In this document: positions 1 to 12,500 of the stretch, piece by piece
Position numbering within the stretch: the first letter of the stretch is position 1
How the letters are laid out: every line of letters starts with the position of its first letter
Assembly (NCBI GenBank): GCA_014338405.1
Contig: JTDE01000907.1
Coordinates: 17,957-81,956, forward strand
DNA from: Paragonimus skrjabini miyazakii
Taxonomy: Eukaryota; Platyhelminthes; Trematoda; Plagiorchiida; Troglotrematidae
DNA length: 64,000 nt
Direction: 5' to 3'
Position numbers and translations under genes: made by a program
Notes under the pieces: model-generated
Database searches by the model: none
The model's input: only the letters and a program-made list of their open reading frames with translations
What the model was told of the DNA's origin: nothing

Positions 1-3000
1 GAGATGTAAATTTACATGCCAGCATTTTTAGTTTTCATACCTTTGGTGCAAAATCACAACTAGATAAAGACGAAAACATGTGAGATGCTGGATTCCATTT
101 AATTCAGTTTACTGAACAGGAAAACATTATACATTATACTATCTTGTTGAACTTTTCAACCGCCTACCAGAACGCAATAATCACTACAGCTTATCGGGAA
201 AGCTGGGTGATTTCTTTTCTGCATTTTTGTATGCATGTGTGAGATGGTGAAGTTGCTGTGGTTTGGAAAGAGTACACAGAGTTAGATCGGTTTGGCTGGA
301 CCTACAAAGTGATTACCGAAATCAGCTGATATTAACACCTTATAATTTTTCCTACCAATTTCCATAGTCTGCAGTCCACAATCTCATTCTATCACCGGTT
401 TGAAAGAGATTGTGAAAAAGGCATCGCAAACTATCACCACTAAATACGCGAAATACGCCTATTAATGCTCGATACGCTGTATAATCCAATGCACTGAAAG
501 TGAAGGACAGTACTGACTTGCTAATGACAACATCGTCAGACATTTTGATTTACTAAATTCTTTGCCTATTCTTTTCACCTGTTTAATTATTTCGACAGAC
601 AAACATGAATAGATAAATTTGCTTTAAGTAACAGTTGGAATTACGAGGAACTGCTACCTGACAGCAGTTTTTCTTAGTTTATTGAGGTCAGCTTCATTCC
701 CGTTAGGTCAGTAAAGGCAACTTGATACGAGCTACAATGTTGTGAATTCTCCTCATTACCCTTAGGGCAAGTCATGGTTTAGGCACACTGTGGTTTCAGA
801 ACACTGCAACACAAATGTGCCCAGTGATGGACGGCCTAAGGCCAACGCTGACCTGCGAATCAGCAGACAGACCTATCAAACGAATCGGAACAAACTGTAA
901 CACGGCTATTGCAAACGGTTGAGTGTGCAGAAAGTCTACAGAGGTAAATATCTCACCCTTACCAATGGTCTGGTACGTTTACCTTAGCATAGCCAGTACA
1001 CCAAAAGACGTAATAACAACTATTGTAAGGACTGAACGGACGGAACCAAAAGATCACAACAAAAACGTAACAATAACTAGTTTCTTTCGTTCTTGCATAT
1101 GTTGCCGGTTGACGTCGTTAGTGTTGTAACAGCGTGGCTTCACAGGTCATTAAGAATGCGAACCTAGTGATTGGCAATATCGAGAAAGATTACAAACGGC
1201 GTACAATGCATACTGTTAACATATCGAAACAATCAACAGCTTCTTGACTTACACAGTCGGCTAAGCAACCGTGTGGAAATCATTTAATAGGTGTATCTAG
1301 AATGTTTGTCATCGTACCAAAGTGTGAGATCTGTCAATAAATCCAACAGTGAGCGCAAGCTGCGTTCCCCTTTTCTAGAATACAGGCTACGCTATAAGCT
1401 TCACTTCAATTTGTACAGCTTCGTCGAATAGTTACGCTTCAGTATTGTTATCCTTTTCGTAAGCATTATTGTTGTTGCTTTTACTGTTTACTTGTGTTGT
1501 CGAGAACTGTTTGTGCTTCGTATGACTCAACGCTTGCTCGAATGCATCACAAAGATGAAGTTATTGTCCTTATTATGTAAGAGTTACATCTATAATTACA
1601 AATTCATAGATTTAGTTTGACAGAGACGTACTCATGTTTTAATGGTTCTTTATCAGGGTTTTATTTTCTATAGAAAATTGATTGACAACCTTTATTTTCA
1701 CTGTGATTGGTGATCAAATGGATTTCATTATCCGCGAACGACTTCGTCAATAATGCTTTAATTTTACGAGTTGAACTTCGCTCACATTTCTCCGAAGGTA
1801 TGCAGGTAGTTTTTGCGACTTGGACTAAGCAGATAACTCTTTCTGAATGTGAAGATTGTGAGCAGTTATGAATAATATTTAACGTGAATCTGAACACATC
1901 CTGACCTGCTCAACTGTGAACAAATTACTGCTCAGCAGGTTTGATGAATTTGGTGGTCTCGACTGGAGTGGTCACGATAGTTACTGTGTCGTTTCTTTGA
2001 AGTAAGTAGCCATCTGTGTATAAATCATAAGTGAATGTAGCTGGACATTCAGACAGAGTTTTACATTTGTATATAATAATACCGGGTCAACGTGCAGGGA
2101 GAAATTTGGATGAAGCAAGCATACATGCTACTGATAGGTTCTAGTGTTTCTTTCTGATAGGGTCGGACTAGCCATTTTTGATGAACACAGAAGATATCGT
2201 CAAGTATAAATGACGATCAAATCATCAAGTGTACAACGTGCACGTTTATTTTGTAAACGGGTTTTTTCAGGGGGAAAAAATTTCTTACTTATGAAATCCT
2301 GTCTCCGAGTTGGTCAGCAATTAAATTGTTTCTAGAGGCTTTGCAGGAGAGAGAGAGAAGGGGTGATAAGAAAAAATGGTCGGGAAACATTGTTTTGATA
2401 TATTTTGAAATTTAGTGACCTGTGAAAACACTCTAAAGGTGTAATCAGGACCCTTCTATTAGCATGATGTTTTACATACTTGTGCGGCTCGAATTCGGTT
2501 TTGAAACCGACAACTAATTCGGCCTTGAGTAAACCGTTTGAAAATGTTTTTGAATAAGAGCGAGTCACATTTATGAGGAAGCTCCGCGTTCTATACACCA
2601 GCTACAAGAAACGACCCCATAAAATTTCTTTATAGTTTAGCGGATAGCAACCCGTTAACAGATAACATGGTGCCTCGGTGACATTCCAGATGAGAGTTAG
2701 ATCTCATCTACATTGTATGTAACACCTTCAGAAGTGACCTAGTGCCGTCAGGTTTATGTATAAGGAAGTTTCCTGAGTACTAGGAATCTTCTTAATGACC
2801 TGTCTGTGAGCAATTCCGCTAGATAGCAAATTAATTCTCAGATATGGAAGAAAGCCATAAGTACAACATCGGATGCAGTGCATATTGTCGCGTATGCCTC
2901 AAAGTTAGACTGAGTGATTAAGATTGACCAAACCGGTCGTAAGTGACAAGGTTTTTGTGAATGCATTCGCCGTGTTGAGCATTTTCACGACAGGAGGTAT

Positions 3001-6000
3001 GTTCAGCGCTTGCGTTAAATGGAAACAAGTCGAAATTAACCAGGAAGCATGTTATTGGTTAGAACATGAATAGCTAAGTTGATTTCTCTTTACCAGGTGA
3101 AGTAGAACAAAAGAAAGAGGGAGACTGAGTCCGTATTAGAAGTGATTGATTCAGGGACTCGTTTCAGGAGAATTTATGGTGGTTGCCAGTCGAAGGGGTG
3201 GAGTAACAATAAACCTATCATGATAATTACCTTCATGGGCTGCTGTAAATTGATCTAGTGAAATGTAGGTTCGTTCACAATATGATCACCAGTCGGTTGT
3301 TTGCTGCAGACGTTCCCTAACGTGGCTGGTCTAGTGATTTAGAGACGGGAACGATAAAGGAACATGAGGATGCGAAGTCAGTCGATAAGATAGTGTTTAC
3401 CCATCGTATGCACAAAACAACAGCCCGCTATACGCACGATCTAACACATCTGAGGAGGAGGAAGAGTAGGAGGAGGAACCTTGGTGTCTCGTTACTGTTG
3501 ACTTACGAATAGAGGATGGCTCACAATGTTAGCTTGATAACTTGGTTGTCCAGTTCTTATACTTTAAAATGTTGATGCGCCTAATCAATCATGAACATCT
3601 GTTACTCCCAAGCAAATCTGTTGTTTGCGAAAATACGTCTAATCGATCTGAACCCTCCGCTCCCGAATATCATACGCACACACTCATAAAACAATGAACT
3701 ATGTTCCACCTAAAAAATACCAATTTAAAAAAGTTAGTAATTAGGTTTAAATTAATTCAGAAACAAGATAAACAAAAGCCTGGTTAATTTACATTATTTC
3801 TTCTACTTGCCAGAATTCGATTTCGTCACTTCCACAACACAATACTATCGGGACCAGCGTCGAACTCAGAACTAATCTTATGAAGTTCTATAAAAGTTTT
3901 ATGTATGTTGTTAGATGATCAGGATACAACGAGATTCAATTTCAAATGCACATCGAGACAGAGAAGTCAACATAACAACGCATTCTTTTGCAATTTACTA
4001 TGTGAAAGAGGTTAACAATTTTCTGTTAACTATTGTTTTTCCTTCCTAATATCTACATGTTGATCTTTTCCAGACACAGCCAAAATGCAAAATGAACAAG
4101 AGTTCTTTCATCGTGGTAGTCAATATTTGTCTGACTGTTTGTCAGTCAACAGTTTTTGAGTACGGTTGATAGAACTGTAACGACTGACCAAGATCTGCTC
4201 GATGGGCTGACTACAGTTATTCAAAAATGGCGACTACTCAGAATTCCATTAGCATGGACTATTTTCATGTCAGCAATAGAGACGACATTTGTTAGTCACG
4301 GTAATCTCTGTCAAACTTTTTTTGACCATCTGGTCTTTCTAGAATGAGGATACCAATATGTCAGTAAATTGGTCTGACCAACTTTAGTCAAGTCGAACAA
4401 TATTGGGGTCAGTTTTAGATGGGCAATCCACTCATTTCACACAAAATTAGCATTTACCTAAGTAGCACTTAATGATGGACGACATTAACTAGCAAGATCT
4501 TCATCCCAATTGATTAAGGTCAACAATAACCCTAGTGGGTTAATGCACTTGGGCGATTATTGACGCGTGGACTTCACTATCGAGAGAATTGGCTTGAAAC
4601 CTGAGGTTAAGTTTAACGGACTAACATCCTAAGTGTTTTCAGTTGTCAGTTCTATTCAAAAATGAATTGAACAGGAAACCAATATGGTCAAGTTCATACA
4701 GTAAGTAGTTTATTTTCAGTCAGTACTTGTGCAATTTATCGAAGTTGACAAAACAATGACAGATCGAGCACAAACGCACAAACGCACAAAAACTGATTGC
4801 AAAGTGTAAGAGGAAATTAGAGCTACTCAGAATCCAGTTTGTGGTAATGGGTTTTGACACAATTTTTGACTTAGCAATGAGTCTGGTTGTTTTCACCCTT
4901 GACCAAATAATGACGAAACTTCCCCGCAAAAACATATTGCCACAGAACGCATTCCTCAGCAATTATTGGACTCGAACCACTGAAGCCACTCCAAGGTCAT
5001 AGTCATCTTAAAACCAGAAAGAATTAGATTTGTTCAGGCAAGAGGACAACTCAATCTGCCTACTATGACAAACAGTGAATGGTAACTTCTACAGATTTAG
5101 GTGCCAAAACACATAGCGCGAGGCCATATTGATTGTGACTTGTCTAGTGATGGGCAGTGTTTGTATCCGGTATACCTAAGAGTCCCTTCATAATATTTGC
5201 TAGCCGAGAACTTCACCATAAAGATTAATTTTCAACTGTTTCTGAGCAACGAGGTTATCCTGTTGTCCCCCTCAGGAGGTTACAACGTTTAGGCAATTGT
5301 TTGGATATTAAACACGAGTAACTACAAAGCCGTTCAGAGTAGCCCTTCGCAACCTATATGACCTAGTGACGACTTTGTAAAAAAGTAACCAGGAAATTAA
5401 AATAAAACTTATTTAGTATCGTAGGAAAAGCAACAGGCTTGACTACTTCTTCGAAATTTAGTTAATTAACGAAAATACGTGCAAAAGAAAGCATTACTGT
5501 GTACTTGCTTTCGAAACCTCAGATGAGGTAGTGAACGATCTGAATCTGTGAAGTATTCTAAATCCACTTGTTGATCTCTGATTCAATCAGCCCGAATATT
5601 CTCTCCCAATCGGCAGATATTGCTTCAATTATGGTATCTAATTTACTGCTAATCAGTTTCTCAACAAGAGAAATGACGTAATGGGTACACATACATTCTG
5701 ATCTGATTCGAGCCTTCAACTGCCCATAGAAATCAGGAAGAACACTGATAGATCCCGGATCAGTAGTGTTGTGCACAGAAAACCATGCATCAATTAAAAA
5801 AACAATACATGAGAAACCATTGGATTGGTCTCAGGCATAAATCAAGTGTAGTCTAAGGGTTGGAAACTTATTCATTCTTCAACGGTGAATCACAAATTAA
5901 AATCTGGTAACTCAGACTTTCTGATTCACCGAGTCTTCAAAGTTTTTTCCCCTTATATCTACGTTGGGCTACAGACTGCCTTTTCGCTCCATGTCCAGCA

Positions 6001-9000
6001 CAACATAGACATAAGAAGTATCATAAAGACACGGTATACGGTGAGCAGAGGCATCTGAAACTTGTCTACTTCGATTATGACTGTGTGCCGCAGCAAAGCT
6101 GATAAGCGGACAGTATGGCTTTTTACTGTTGTTCCGAGCTAAAGTTCCATATGATCAAAACTATTAGTTGCTTGTAGGAGTATTCTGAGGAACATACGCT
6201 AGCCACAAATACTAAAATACAGTTGCTAAGATTATTGTTCTTAATTTGAATGCAATTTTTGATAATGGACGGTTTTGTAACCTCTGGACTGTTATTTTCG
6301 GTTCAGTTTAGCATTTGATATTAGTTGGGAACTATGTTTGATAAAACCCTTTGCGGTAACTAACTCTTTTACTCTCTCTCTCTCTCACACACACACAGCA
6401 TCTCATAGGTCTACATATAAATGTGTTAAATGTGGTTGAAAACCAGACGTTTCTATAATTATGGACGAACTATAATAATCTACGATTGATTAGACTCGCA
6501 ATAGTTAGATTATCACGAGTGAATCCCATAAACTATTCACTTGGACAACTCTGATAGAACCGATTAATTATAGTGTTTTTACTGAGGGAACCAGACAGAA
6601 ATGTTTTTGAGTATGATCCGGACCATTCGAAATTTCATTGGAAAAACCCATTACGTTGTACAACTGAGACTAACATTTATGCACTGAGGTGATGCAGATA
6701 CGCCCTGAAACAAATACAGATATAGAAGCCGCTCGATTGTCTAAATGTAATCAGTTCTTTCGTAGACTTAACATTGCTATCTAAAAAGACGAACGTCAAA
6801 CATTGTCCACCAACTTCCAATGTAAATCACTGGCCTATTATATAATCATTAAATCTTGTTAATCAATATGTGGTGTTTCTCTGGGAACAATATTGTCCAA
6901 TATTAGTTGTTAAAACGGCTAAGGGAGTTCCATGTTAGTTTGCAGTTTGCAAAGTCTCATCAGTCGCGAACGTATGATTAACACAATAACAAGGCGGTGA
7001 TTCTTAACTCAAACACAGATCGACTTGTACCGTGAGGTACACTCGCAAGTCACATAAAGCAGCCAATTGTTGTCATATTGTAACATTCATGAATAACACA
7101 TTAGTTGCTCTGATTGATTGACGTGCACAAATTGTGTGGGTTAATTTATGAGCCACCCGTGACCATGGTTTTAATCCTGTGGGGATCAATCTCATTTACC
7201 ACATAACACACCTCTTTGTACTGCACTACATGCGTTCCTATTAGCCATGTGCTCACCCTCTTACCTGCGGTGAATAATAACTCACTTAAGCCTTGTCTTG
7301 TAAGATTGCTCAATAATGTGTATGGTATAATTTGTCAGATAACCCAAAGCATCACTCACTTCCTAGTGTATCCTAAGGGAATAACTGAGGTTTCACATGA
7401 GTAAACAGGTTTTCCGTCAGCACATTTCAAAGTTACACCAGAAACAGGGTTATGTTTTCGAACGACGCATTATGTTTTATGCAAATCACATACGTGAGTT
7501 CATATTATCTGGCTGTGAAATGTCACACCAGTAGGGAGTAACGTTCAGTGACAAGTGAACGATCCCAAATATCGGAATAAAATTTAATCATAGTTCTACG
7601 GTGTTATTAAACAGATTCAAAAATTAGGCAATTCAGTATGCTAAGTAGCTTCGATAGTAAAATCATTTCAAACAGGTCAGTTGCGTAATTTTATCAAGCA
7701 GACTGGACATAATTACAAATATAGCACATGGTATTCCAAACAGTTAGCACTACCAAAAATCAAACAAACTGAGCTACGCTCTCAAAAAGATGAGGCACAC
7801 AACACGCACAGTTCAAGAACAATGACTTAGCTATTCTTGAGTCACACAAATTAACACAGAAAAACAACAACATCAGAGTCAAGACAAGAACCTGGACTGA
7901 CAGCGAGGTACAGCATACACGGGCGAACAAATGAGTTGAATAATCCTAGGTGGAGGGTATCATATGTTCGAACTGTTCGGATGGATCCCCGCTAAGCCCA
8001 TATAGTGGACGATATTCAACACAGAGTTCGATCTTGTCGACCATGAGCTACTTTGGAAGTGGATTATTCATAGAGTTCAACAAGCGTTCCAGTCTATGAT
8101 GTTTGATTTCGAACTGTTTTATAATTACGCATAATTTCCGTTGCAGAAAATTTCCATCGAATGTTTACATGAGCACGAAGACATGTCTGTGAACGGATAA
8201 CTCAGCTTTGCCTACTCTTGACTGACCACTTATCAGTTAGTTATTTACCTCCAACACTGTTCTTTCTATGCGTGTGCAGCACACGTTGAATTCTGGGAGG
8301 TTCCACATGCAACTCATCCAATCGAGCATCTGCGCCATATACTGATGCGGAAATGGTAATGATGAAGATTCGAACACTATCGTAATGTAACTTGTGGTCT
8401 TCAGCAAATGTGTGCCACGTAGGGGTTGAACCTACGTTCCGTTTTTCATACTGTGCCGCATCTCTAAACGGAAGGCGTGTCTCTGACCCTTTTCGATGCC
8501 TGGACGTTTGGTAGTATATTCAGTCGTGAATTGTGTGCGATGTCAGGGTACGTCGCCTGATTTGTCAACCGGGTTCAAATTACATAATCATGTCAACCTC
8601 GAAATTCCGCTGACCACTCAGGTTTTCTGCACAAACACTACAGAACAACTGTAATGCCAAACGTTATTTGTAGGAACTTTCTCACACTAAACTTGCAGTC
8701 GACGCGACCAAGTTATTAGATGAACCCTTTTGTTCGTAACAGAAGGTGCATTCTAGGCGACAGCTTGCCAAATTCATAACCTGAAGACAGCTTTCTGATG
8801 GTTTTAAATCTGCCTGCTCAACAGTGTGTTATAGCCGAAATGAGTTAAGTTTTATACGAAAGGTTCTTATAGTATCTTGACTAAAATAGTCGGTGAAGCA
8901 TTGATTCGTTTATTATCAGCTGGCCCCTTTTACGTTCGTAAATAATTTTAACTGCGCCCGGCTACTTACATTTGTTGGTTGATAACGAGATCACATAGTG

Positions 9001-9414
9001 GCACCCTGCTCGTACGTTGCCTTAAAATTTGGGATCGTCTATGTTTCAGGAAATTTTCTCAGGGAAAGCTCGAACATTAACCCACTTGACATATCAAACT
9101 GTTAGACTGTTGAACAACGAAAACATGCTACCTTCCTTGTATGTACCCAAATAACCATTAAGCGGAGAAATTGAGTGTGGTTTACAGATAGGTTTCGTTG
9201 AGTCATGATGGTGGATTTCCAACCGCCTACCATAGATTCATACACACCGTTCACAGTGGATGCGAAACAAAAATCGCTCATATATGATAGGTAAGTCACA
9301 GCCATTCTGTTTAAAAGTTTCATTTTATTTCTCGTTGGAGACATGTTCTAAGGTGCAGTCCAACAGATTGTTTTCATGCCAGTTATATACATCATACAGG
9401 AAAGCACAAATAGG
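1..9414. other. Non-coding stretch, no gene recognised
   Basis: No open frame here resembles a known protein and no copy of the repeat families described elsewhere was seen. The stretch contains a short purine AGG-rich tract (about 3449-3478) and a CT/CA dinucleotide tract (6371-6397). An open frame at 5558-5776 on the minus strand is discussed only as a weak observation. Confidence 0.6.
6371..6397. repeat. Compound CT/CA microsatellite
   Basis: A run of CT dinucleotides passes directly into a run of CA dinucleotides. It is a simple-sequence repeat in otherwise unremarkable DNA. Confidence 0.9.
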
Positions 9415-9584
9415 GGCTAGACACGCTTAAAAGCACGTAAATTATTATGTAATCACGACCATAGCAACCCGACAGGCTGTCTTAACCACTTCTGTGCACA
9501 TAACGTCGGCTGATTGAGACAATCTATCGGGTTGCTATGGTCGTGATTACATAATAATTGGCGTGCTTGTAGTCGTGTCTAGTC
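9415..9584. mobile_element. 170-bp hairpin MITE-like element
   Basis: The arms 9415-9472 and 9527-9584 are inverted repeats of about 58 bp. The inner 30 or so bases of each arm (for example ATAATTATTATGTAATCACG on one strand) match without a break, and the outer parts hold a few mismatches. The loop is 54 bp and there is no coding capacity. The left arm plus loop resembles 16906-16985, which lies just beyond the 3' side of a Penelope-like fragment. The hairpin may therefore derive from the end of such an element and not from a DNA transposon. No clear target-site duplication was found. Confidence 0.8.
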
Positions 9585-12500
9585 TCTGTTTGTACTTCGT
9601 ATGATGTATGTAACTGGCAGGTTTTACGTTTGCGACCGATGACAGTGAATGAAATGTTGACATACCGTAATATGGGTCTTCTTTCTGCACAGTTAAAGTA
9701 CAGTTTTCACTTGAAGTTCATAACTCATGACTCAGCGATATCAATAGAAATCGAGCAGGATCTATGTAATAAAATGCACAAAATACACGAATGCATGCAT
9801 TTCCACGGATCAGTGGTAGGTTTAGGTGTTCTACTCCTGAGAGATTTTTCGGTAACGCCCCACCTATCCCCTCCGGAGTCATGGTGGTTGTTTGTCAGTT
9901 TGTGGGTCAACCACAAATTTCTGATCGATTTCAGCAATAACCAAGAGAAAAGAATGGTTAACATCTTCAGCCATTCAGTTTACACCTGTGTTTGTTGTCT
10001 GCCTTTTCCATATACCAATATTGAACACACTGTGAAGCCAAGAGATGATAGATCAACAAGCCTATATGGATATAGAAGTAACTGATGATGCATTCATTAT
10101 GTGCACACACACATGCACACCAGTCACCTTGTCACAAACTCTGTGTTGCAAATCTGAGCAAACAACCACTGACTGTCTACTTTCTTCTCCTAACAACTTG
10201 AGAATGATCAGCCCGAGCAGAATTGGCTGGAATGATTCAGTCTAGTTGAATTTTCACGGATTCACATGAAAAATTTAGTTCCTTGTGTAACCTGCTGAAC
10301 AGCAAATGTACTAATTGTTGTATCACTGTCCACATGCTATGTATGATCGAATTACTGCAGGCAAAATTTTTATCACGTTCTCTTTTTGGTAGTATGCAGC
10401 TTCGCCTGATCATTTCGAACCTGGACATATTTGTCTCATTAGCACTAATAAATTATCTGAGTTGATTCAAAGTTACCTGTACAACAATTGAAAAATATCC
10501 TTGCCATTGGTGTTCACCAGCGACTGACCTTCTGAAATAGTAGCTAACACGACAACAAGAAAATTAGTTACCATCGGGTCAACGCTGGTCTAAACTACAC
10601 TGTAACCATGTTACATTGTCGATGTGTGTATATGTGCTTCTTCGTCCTTCTGTTAAAGTCCTTCGGGTTGACACCGGATATAGAATGTACGGTGTGCAGC
10701 AAGAAAGGTGCAGCGCAGGTGTTTTTTAGTTTCCGCGTTATGACAGGTAATTTTGGACAAGGATACCGCCAGATATGTGTGTATGTTGGCAGATTGGTTG
10801 GGAAGCATGTGCCTTTCAAGTTACTTTATGTTACCATACATATCATTCTCCTCTGCAATGGAATAGAATCCGGACAATGTTCATTGTACTCCCATTGAAC
10901 TCATTTAAACATAAGCTCACTCAAACTCATTTAAACACAAAAATCCATCTGTTTACTAGTACAACAATAGTACGGTTTTAAATAAACTGTAACGACTTTC
11001 TGGACATTCTGACAATTTGATCACTGCAAAATAAAGCTGGCCCAGCAAGAGCTGGATAAATATCGTGGACGGTTAATAAAACAATTAGTAAAACTACATC
11101 ACAAGAATGATCATTAGTAACACTAAAACGAAATTGTTATTTTAAAACATACAAGTAGGCCGCGGCAAAACCGAATTCATCAAGTCACAGTGGGTTGGCA
11201 TTCCCAAATTTGGGCCGACCCACCATACAAATCGTAGGTGTACTGTTGTTCTTCGACCTACAAATGCGTGAACATCAACAACATCAATAAAAACGCTAAG
11301 TGCATCATCATTTCCGTTGGTAATACATCTCTAGTAATCACCGCTGTTTGATTACCAAACGGCAATAAAAAGAAGATCTAGCTGAAAATTAAAAGAGAGG
11401 GATGGTCGTGGCTTACCTCAGAAAAACCCTGTTCGGTCTTAGACGATGAATATCATATGTTTACAGCTTGCAAGAAAATATGTGGATACAAGATGACACC
11501 TGAAATTCAACATCCGTGCTTCAGAGTATGAACCTTCACTACCTCGTTAGTAACGCTTTCAACCATCACCTTTGAAAGTTGTAGGGATCCAGAGTTGGAG
11601 ATTTCAGAATGTCTTAATTGCTGAACTAATGGTAATTATCGTCGGTTCCTTACTCACTGTCAACATTCGTCAACCTCACACACTGTGCAACTGGAATGTG
11701 GTATTTGCAAACAGTGAATGGTGTAGTATGCGATCAATCGACATCCTTATTTCCTGACTGAACCATCTAAATTCATGCACTCTTAAAGACTGGATGAATA
11801 AACGATTTGAAACGGAGTACTAAATTTCTATTGCTAACCTTAATGGTGCTCACTCGCTGAAGTCATTCGAGTAAACGCACACGGTAATCGTCAAATTTCT
11901 GCACTACTTCACTCAAATTATCCAAAAATTATCTTAAATTTCTTACATAGGGTTTTGAATTTCGTCGCGCCAACGTACAAATTTATGTGGTCTTAACCCC
12001 TGTCATTTTATTGGGTTTTTCTTATACTTCTATCTCACTCTCTTCGTCCTGGGAAAATGTCCATCAGTAGTGTTCACTTAAATTGATTGATGTATGATTT
12101 CAGAAATGATGAACGTACTTGTCTATCTATAAAAAGCTTGACACTGAATAAATCTAACAAATGGGAACGTAGTCGATTTAACAGAAATGTATAATGTGTG
12201 TAACAAAAGGTGTGAACATAAGTAAAATTCCGGTAGGTAATTCTAAGTAACAGGCAAATAGTGTTTGTATATTTCAATTGCCGTAAGAAAAAGACACTTG
12301 CAAAAAGTATTCAATCAAAGTAGTACACACTTAAACCGATGACAGATGTCTCAGTTTCTCATGGTATGGCGTCCAGGAAACGCTCGTATTTACACTTGTT
12401 GGGTAAGGAAATTAGGGTTTTTTCTCGAACTCCCAGACTCCCTGTTTTTCCTCTGAAAATAAGTTGGTTTGTACATTATTGGTATATAGTTGAAACATAG

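Noticed and set aside
8424..8444. Short stem-loop ACGTAGG...CCTACGT as a regulatory hairpin
   Set aside because: A 7-bp stem is expected by chance in 64 kb and no gene context supports it.
9630..10085. Longest open frame in the window (151 codons)
   Set aside because: Starts at TTG, has no domain or splice context, and its length is within chance expectation for a window of this size and composition.
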